Shown here: positions 60,388 through 64,000 of the stretch, one piece after another | Layout of the letters: every line of letters begins with the position of its first letter | How positions within the stretch are numbered: position 1 is the stretch's first letter | Source of the DNA: Alistipes sp. | GTDB taxonomy: Bacteria > Bacteroidota > Bacteroidia > Bacteroidales > Rikenellaceae | DNA: 64,000 nt | Reading direction: 5' to 3' | Assembly (NCBI GenBank): GCA_017623505.1 | Contig: JAGAOZ010000024.1 | Coordinates: forward strand, 106,746 to 170,745 | Program-made: the position numbers and the translations under genes | Notes under the pieces: generated by a model | Databases searched by the model: none | Told to the model about the DNA's origin: nothing | Seen by the model: only the letters and a program-made list of their open reading frames with translations

Positions 60388-63090
60388 ATGACACTTAATA
60401 AAACGAAGAAAATTCTTATCGGTTTTGTATCTACGATTTTAGGCCTTTTCCTATTACTTTTGCTCATTCCTGTAATCTTCGAGGATGAGATTGCTGACTA
60501 TGTCAAGAAAGAGGCTAATATGCGACTTAAGGGAACTCTCGAATTTAAAGACGTGGATATCAGTATGTTCCGCAATTTCCCACGTATCTCTGTAACACTT
60601 GGCGATGTAAGCATTGTCGGCGAGAAGGAGTTTGCCACAGACACCCTGCTATCGGCGGGAGAGTTGGGCGTTACTGTCAATCTGATGTCTGTTTTCTCAG
60701 GAGATTTCGAGATTTCTAAGGTAAAAATCGAAAACACACGTGTCAATACTATCATTGGTAAGAGTGGTGCTGTGAACTGGGATATCGTAAAGAGCGAGGA
60801 GGAGCTCAAGGAGGAGGGCTACTCTGAGGAAGATAGCGAGATCCCTTTCACCCTGGAGCTGGAAGAGATTGAGATTAACAATCTTTCGGTAACCTACGAC
60901 GACCGTGATGCAAATATGTTCCTGGCGCTTGAGGCATTCAATGCCGTATGCTCTGGCAATCTTCAGGGCGACATCACCACACTGAAGATTGAGGGTAGCT
61001 CACCATCGCTCACATATACTATGATGGGGCTCCCTATCATGCGCGATGTTGCAATAAAAGCCGATATGGATATCGAGTTTGATATGGCACAGAGCAAAAT
61101 CACCTTCCGTGATAACAACATTAACCTCAATGCCGTACAGACAAGCATTGACGGCTGGTTGGCGATGTTGGAGGAGGGCTTCGATATGGATATCCGCCTA
61201 AACACCGAGAAGGTCGGTTTCAAGGAGCTGCTATCGCTCTTCCCAGGTCTTTATACCGACGAATTTGCTGCGATAAAGACCTCTGGCAAGGCTATGATGT
61301 CGGCATACGCTAAGGGTATATTTGATGAGCAACAAATTCCTGCATTCGACGTGTTATTGAGTGTTTCGGAGGCATATTTCCAATATCCTAATCTCCCTGC
61401 CGGTATTGATAATATCAATATTGTAGCCAACGTCACCAATCCTGGCGGTAGCGTTGATGCCACAGTCATAAAGCTTAAGCCGTGCTATATGCAGATAGCA
61501 GGTCAGGCTTTGAGTTTAGCCGCTAACATCTCTACCCCTATCAGTGATTTAGCTTTTGATATCGCAGTGGACGGCGTTATTGATTTTGAGAAGCTGAGCG
61601 ATGCATTCCCTGTTGGCGAGACTGCTATCAATGGTATGATGACAGCCGATTTGCAACTCAACGGCAGAGCGTCATATCTTCTTAGCGGACAGATGGATAA
61701 GTGCAATGCAGCTGGTAGTGTGCAGCTGAAAGATTTTGAATATACTTCAGCTGATATGCCAAAAATCACTATTCCATCATCAACATTTAGCTTCACTCCT
61801 GCTGCACTAAAACTCAATAACACAGTTATCAACGCCGGTCAGAGTGATGTAACGTTGTCGGCGAGTCTTGAGAACTACTTAGGTTACCTGTTTGCGGATT
61901 CAACCATCAAGGGTAAACTCAATATCAATAGCAATATGCTTAATCTTAACGAGTTTATGGCAACCTCTGCAACTGACTCTACCGAGGCAGATACCGCAAC
62001 AACAGAGACAACTTTGCCAACTGCAACACTCGCTAAGGGCGAAGCAATACAGGTCCCAACCAATATCGACTTCGATATGCAGGTTAATGCCAAGAAGATA
62101 ATCTATGGCTCAGCAGCACTTAATAATGTTGCCGGCACGCTGAAGATTAAGGACGGCAAGATTGATATGAGCAACCTCTCAACCAATGCTATGGGAGGCG
62201 GTATTACGGTTAATGGCTCATACTCAACCTCGTCAGACTATAACGCATTGTTTGACGCCGGTATCTATATCAAAGACTTGAAAGTTGCATCAATAGCTCA
62301 AGATTTGGGTCTTTCATCGCAGATACTATCTATGCTTACAGGCTCTGTTTCAAGTCATTTTGACGTCAATGCTCCACTCAATGGCACAACGCCGGACTTG
62401 GGAGCATTGAGCGCATCAGGCTCATTCTCTATTAAGGATTTGGGACTCCCTCAGATAGAGATGCTATCTACTATTGCAGACCTTATCGGAGATAGCAAGT
62501 TGAAGAATCCTAAGTTTGAGGATTTCGATATAGGCTTTGAGTTGAAGGAGGGTGTAGTTTATACCAAGCCTATCGAGATTGTCGTTAGCGGCTATACAAT
62601 CAACTTGAACGGAACAGCTAAGCTCGATATGAGTATCGACTACCAAGGAACTTTGACAATGCCTAAATCAGCAGGTAAATTGGCTGAGATGGGTCCAATA
62701 TCATTCACCATCGGAGGTACTCTGACCGACCCTAAGCCAACCGTAGATTTTGAGAAGATAGCAAAGAGTGCGGCTCAACAGCTATTCTCTGGGGCGCTCT
62801 TCGGCTCAAATGATGGCAATAGCGAGGGTGATGCAGAGCAGAAGGCACTACCTGCCGAGGCTGAGAAGATTGTTGAGACCGTAACCAAGGTTGATTCTAC
62901 AATATCTAATGTTAAGCAGGCTATTGACAACCTGCCAACCAAAGAGGAGGTTGTAGAACAGATTAAGGAGCAACTCCCAACCGAAGAGGAGATTAAGGAG
63001 GAGGTAACAGAGCGTTTGGAGAATGCCGCTAAAGACTTCTTAGGCAACCTTATGAACAAGAGCAAGAACAAAACAGAGTCTGATAAATAA
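60388..63090 (+). CDS. AsmA-family protein
   Basis: The 900-residue protein has an N-terminal inner-membrane helix (LIGFVSTILGLFLLLLLIPV) followed by a long beta-rich periplasmic chain with AsmA-type repeats (LKGTLEFKDVDISMFRNFP, LSLTGDVS-like segments, IKGKLNINSNMLNL). AsmA-like proteins bridge the envelope and move phospholipids to the outer membrane. The C-terminus is a disordered Glu/Lys-rich tail after KMPKSAGKLAEMG-like text, ending MNKSKNKTESDK. It stands alone. Confidence 0.9.
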   Translation: MTLNKTKKILIGFVSTILGLFLLLLLIPVIFEDEIADYVKKEANMRLKGTLEFKDVDISMFRNFPRISVTLGDVSIVGEKEFATDTLLSAGELGVTVNLMSVFSGDFEISKVKIENTRVNTIIGKSGAVNWDIVKSEEELKEEGYSEEDSEIPFTLELEEIEINNLSVTYDDRDANMFLALEAFNAVCSGNLQGDITTLKIEGSSPSLTYTMMGLPIMRDVAIKADMDIEFDMAQSKITFRDNNINLNAVQTSIDGWLAMLEEGFDMDIRLNTEKVGFKELLSLFPGLYTDEFAAIKTSGKAMMSAYAKGIFDEQQIPAFDVLLSVSEAYFQYPNLPAGIDNINIVANVTNPGGSVDATVIKLKPCYMQIAGQALSLAANISTPISDLAFDIAVDGVIDFEKLSDAFPVGETAINGMMTADLQLNGRASYLLSGQMDKCNAAGSVQLKDFEYTSADMPKITIPSSTFSFTPAALKLNNTVINAGQSDVTLSASLENYLGYLFADSTIKGKLNINSNMLNLNEFMATSATDSTEADTATTETTLPTATLAKGEAIQVPTNIDFDMQVNAKKIIYGSAALNNVAGTLKIKDGKIDMSNLSTNAMGGGITVNGSYSTSSDYNALFDAGIYIKDLKVASIAQDLGLSSQILSMLTGSVSSHFDVNAPLNGTTPDLGALSASGSFSIKDLGLPQIEMLSTIADLIGDSKLKNPKFEDFDIGFELKEGVVYTKPIEIVVSGYTINLNGTAKLDMSIDYQGTLTMPKSAGKLAEMGPISFTIGGTLTDPKPTVDFEKIAKSAAQQLFSGALFGSNDGNSEGDAEQKALPAEAEKIVETVTKVDSTISNVKQAIDNLPTKEEVVEQIKEQLPTEEEIKEEVTERLENAAKDFLGNLMNKSKNKTESDK

Positions 63091-63111
63091 CACGCTCCTA
63101 CCTAAAACACG

Positions 63112-63146
63112 ATAGCGCTCATGAACTTCATGGGCGCTATTTTTTG
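63112..63146 (+). terminator. Intrinsic terminator of the AsmA gene
   Basis: ATAGCGC and GCGCTAT with extra CATGAA/TTCATG pairing form the stem, followed by six T, 21 bases after the stop. Confidence 0.8.
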
Positions 63147-63202
63147 CCTCTATATGTAGTGTTAAATTTTGTCACTCCGGAATCACGTTCTAAAGCGACC
63201 GA

Positions 63203-63248
63203 CTATTACAATAAAATATTGTATGATTACAATATTTTATTGTAATAG
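63203..63248. repeat. 21-base perfect inverted repeat made of 19-base dyads
   Basis: Two 21-base arms (63203-63223 and 63228-63248) are exact complements around four bases. Each arm contains the dyad TTACAAT-N5-ATTGTAA, and a third, near-identical dyad with one G/T change is at 63369-63387. The region between the AsmA terminator and the 5S gene contains no reading frame supported by any signal. Operator, MITE remnant and structural roles are all possible. Confidence 0.6.
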
Positions 63249-63441
63249 TATATCCCCCTGCTTCCAAACCCTATAAAGAGAAATCTAATAACTATCTAAC
63301 AATCAACAAGAAACAAGTTAATTAAACACAGATTAAGACCGAGTGCACTACATTTTGGACCAAAAGGATTACAAGATTTTATTGTAATAATTATAGTACA
63401 TGAAAATAAACTGAGAAACTTACAAACAAAGAGCTTAACTT

Positions 63442-63471
63442 GCCGAGGATTGCAAGCAATCTATTCTCGGC
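63442..63471. repeat. Hairpin with bulge
   Basis: GCCGAG-GATTGC and GCAATC-tatt-CTCGGC form a 12-pair stem with a four-base bulge and an AA loop. It is the second of four strong inverted repeats between the AsmA gene and the 5S gene. Confidence 0.5.
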
Positions 63472-63490
63472 TTCGATTGGCGGCGTCTCA

Positions 63491-63549
63491 GCAGAGTATA
63501 TATGAGTATATATAATATAAGGTATAGCCTCCACTCATATATACTCTGC
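63491..63549. repeat. 17-base perfect inverted repeat
   Basis: A 17-base arm at 63491-63507 (GCAGAGTATATATGAGT) is exactly complementary to 63533-63549, with 25 AT-rich bases between. It has no T tract on either side and no neighbouring gene. Confidence 0.6.
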
Positions 63550-63675
63550 CTTCAACTTGCACAATCGGTCTCTGTTTCTCAGAGCAGTTAAGCTCACTAA
63601 TGCAAATAGCACTAACCATATAGCGGAATAAATAAACACCTCTTCAAAAGAGCAAGCCTTAGTTGCTCCTTTTCT

Positions 63676-63815
63676 TAGCACCACATATTCTTGCTCCTCT
63701 TAATTTTTTGGTAGAGTGCCGCAGATTTTGTGCATAGCGAAGCAGTGAGCATAGGGATAGTACGTCGGTACAGCCCTATGCTCACTGATAGTCTTGTGCA
63801 AAAGATGTGGTGCTA
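63676..63815. repeat. Nested inverted repeats downstream of the rRNA operon
   Basis: Outer arms TAGCACCACAT (63676-63686) and ATGTGGTGCTA (63805-63815) enclose inner arms AGTGAGCATAGGG (63744-63756) and its complement (63774-63786). TTGCTCCTTTTCT before the outer left arm is complementary to AGAAAAGGAGCAA after the outer right arm. The pattern of terminal inverted repeats around about 170 bases resembles a small non-autonomous element, but no flanking duplication was confirmed. Confidence 0.5.
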
Positions 63816-63817
63816 TA

Positions 63818-63856
63818 ACAAAAAAGAAAAGGAGCAAACCATCGTTGGCTCGCTCC
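63818..63856 (-). terminator. Terminator of the rRNA operon
   Basis: On the minus strand GGAGC-GAGCC pairs with GGTTT-GCTCC (two G-U pairs) around AACGAT, then TTTTCTTTTTT. It begins six bases after the 5S rRNA 3' end. Confidence 0.6.
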
Positions 63857-63861
63857 TTGAA

Positions 63862-63972
<111 letters not shown>

Positions 63973-64000
63973 AAGAACTATTCGTTTCATTCTATCGAAA

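Overview
The window is a chromosome segment of a member of the Bacteroidales that carries most of a siphovirus-like prophage. Host genes typical of the group (an lysA, panB and AsmA-family background, a C_GCAxxG_C_C protein, FHS-type permease, lipoproteins with Bacteroidales-type lipoboxes) and repeated promoters of the Bacteroidota form TTTG-N19/20-TAnnTTTG support this. The genus cannot be fixed from the sequence alone.

Positions 1 to about 35,480 are prophage. The window opens inside the phage, so its early and replication genes and its left end are not seen. From left to right: an accessory cassette next to the packaging genes (stand-alone class II glutamine amidotransferase, odd tRNA, ASCH protein, two interrupted tiny basic genes, a PAPS-reductase-like PP-loop protein and a ParB-like protein); small and large terminase, portal, minor head protein, scaffold-like protein, decoration-like protein and major capsid; five small connector and tail-completion genes; tail tube; a tail chaperone pair that looks joined by a -1 frameshift; a 1415-residue tape measure; distal tail and tail-tip proteins; a run of modular tail-fibre genes; a lysis module (amidase, holin-like protein, membrane HExxH protein, P5-like lysis protein, apparent u-spanin); a stand-alone DnaA domain-IV-like protein; a cassette of six or seven unrecognised genes; and a leftward tyrosine integrase beside a tRNA-Arg(TCT) gene, the probable attachment site.

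Positions 35,480 to 64,000 are host. Leftward from 41,347 runs a six-gene unit, ychF - SIMPL protein - gltX - galM - hypothetical - chloramphenicol-acetyltransferase-like, ending against the tRNA. Rightward from 42.4 kb are lysA, an acidic repeat protein, rsmI, a lipid A acyltransferase and a glycosyltransferase. They converge on glnS and an outer-membrane protein gene. Then come a TrmH-type methyltransferase, panB with a polyprenol-phosphate mannosyltransferase, and a mannose-type unit (mannose-6-phosphate isomerase with an unusual N-terminal domain, ROK kinase, sugar permease). A purine permease, mscL, a glycerophosphodiesterase, a redox-type cysteine protein and an AsmA-family protein follow. 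The right edge holds a 5S rRNA gene on the minus strand, preceded by about 700 bp of non-coding DNA rich in inverted repeats.

The best candidates for undescribed biology are the accessory cassette at 137-3370, the paired broken micro-genes at 1586-1991, the conserved-looking cassette at 30,802-33,949, and the structured DNA at 30,325-30,377 and 63,200-63,800.
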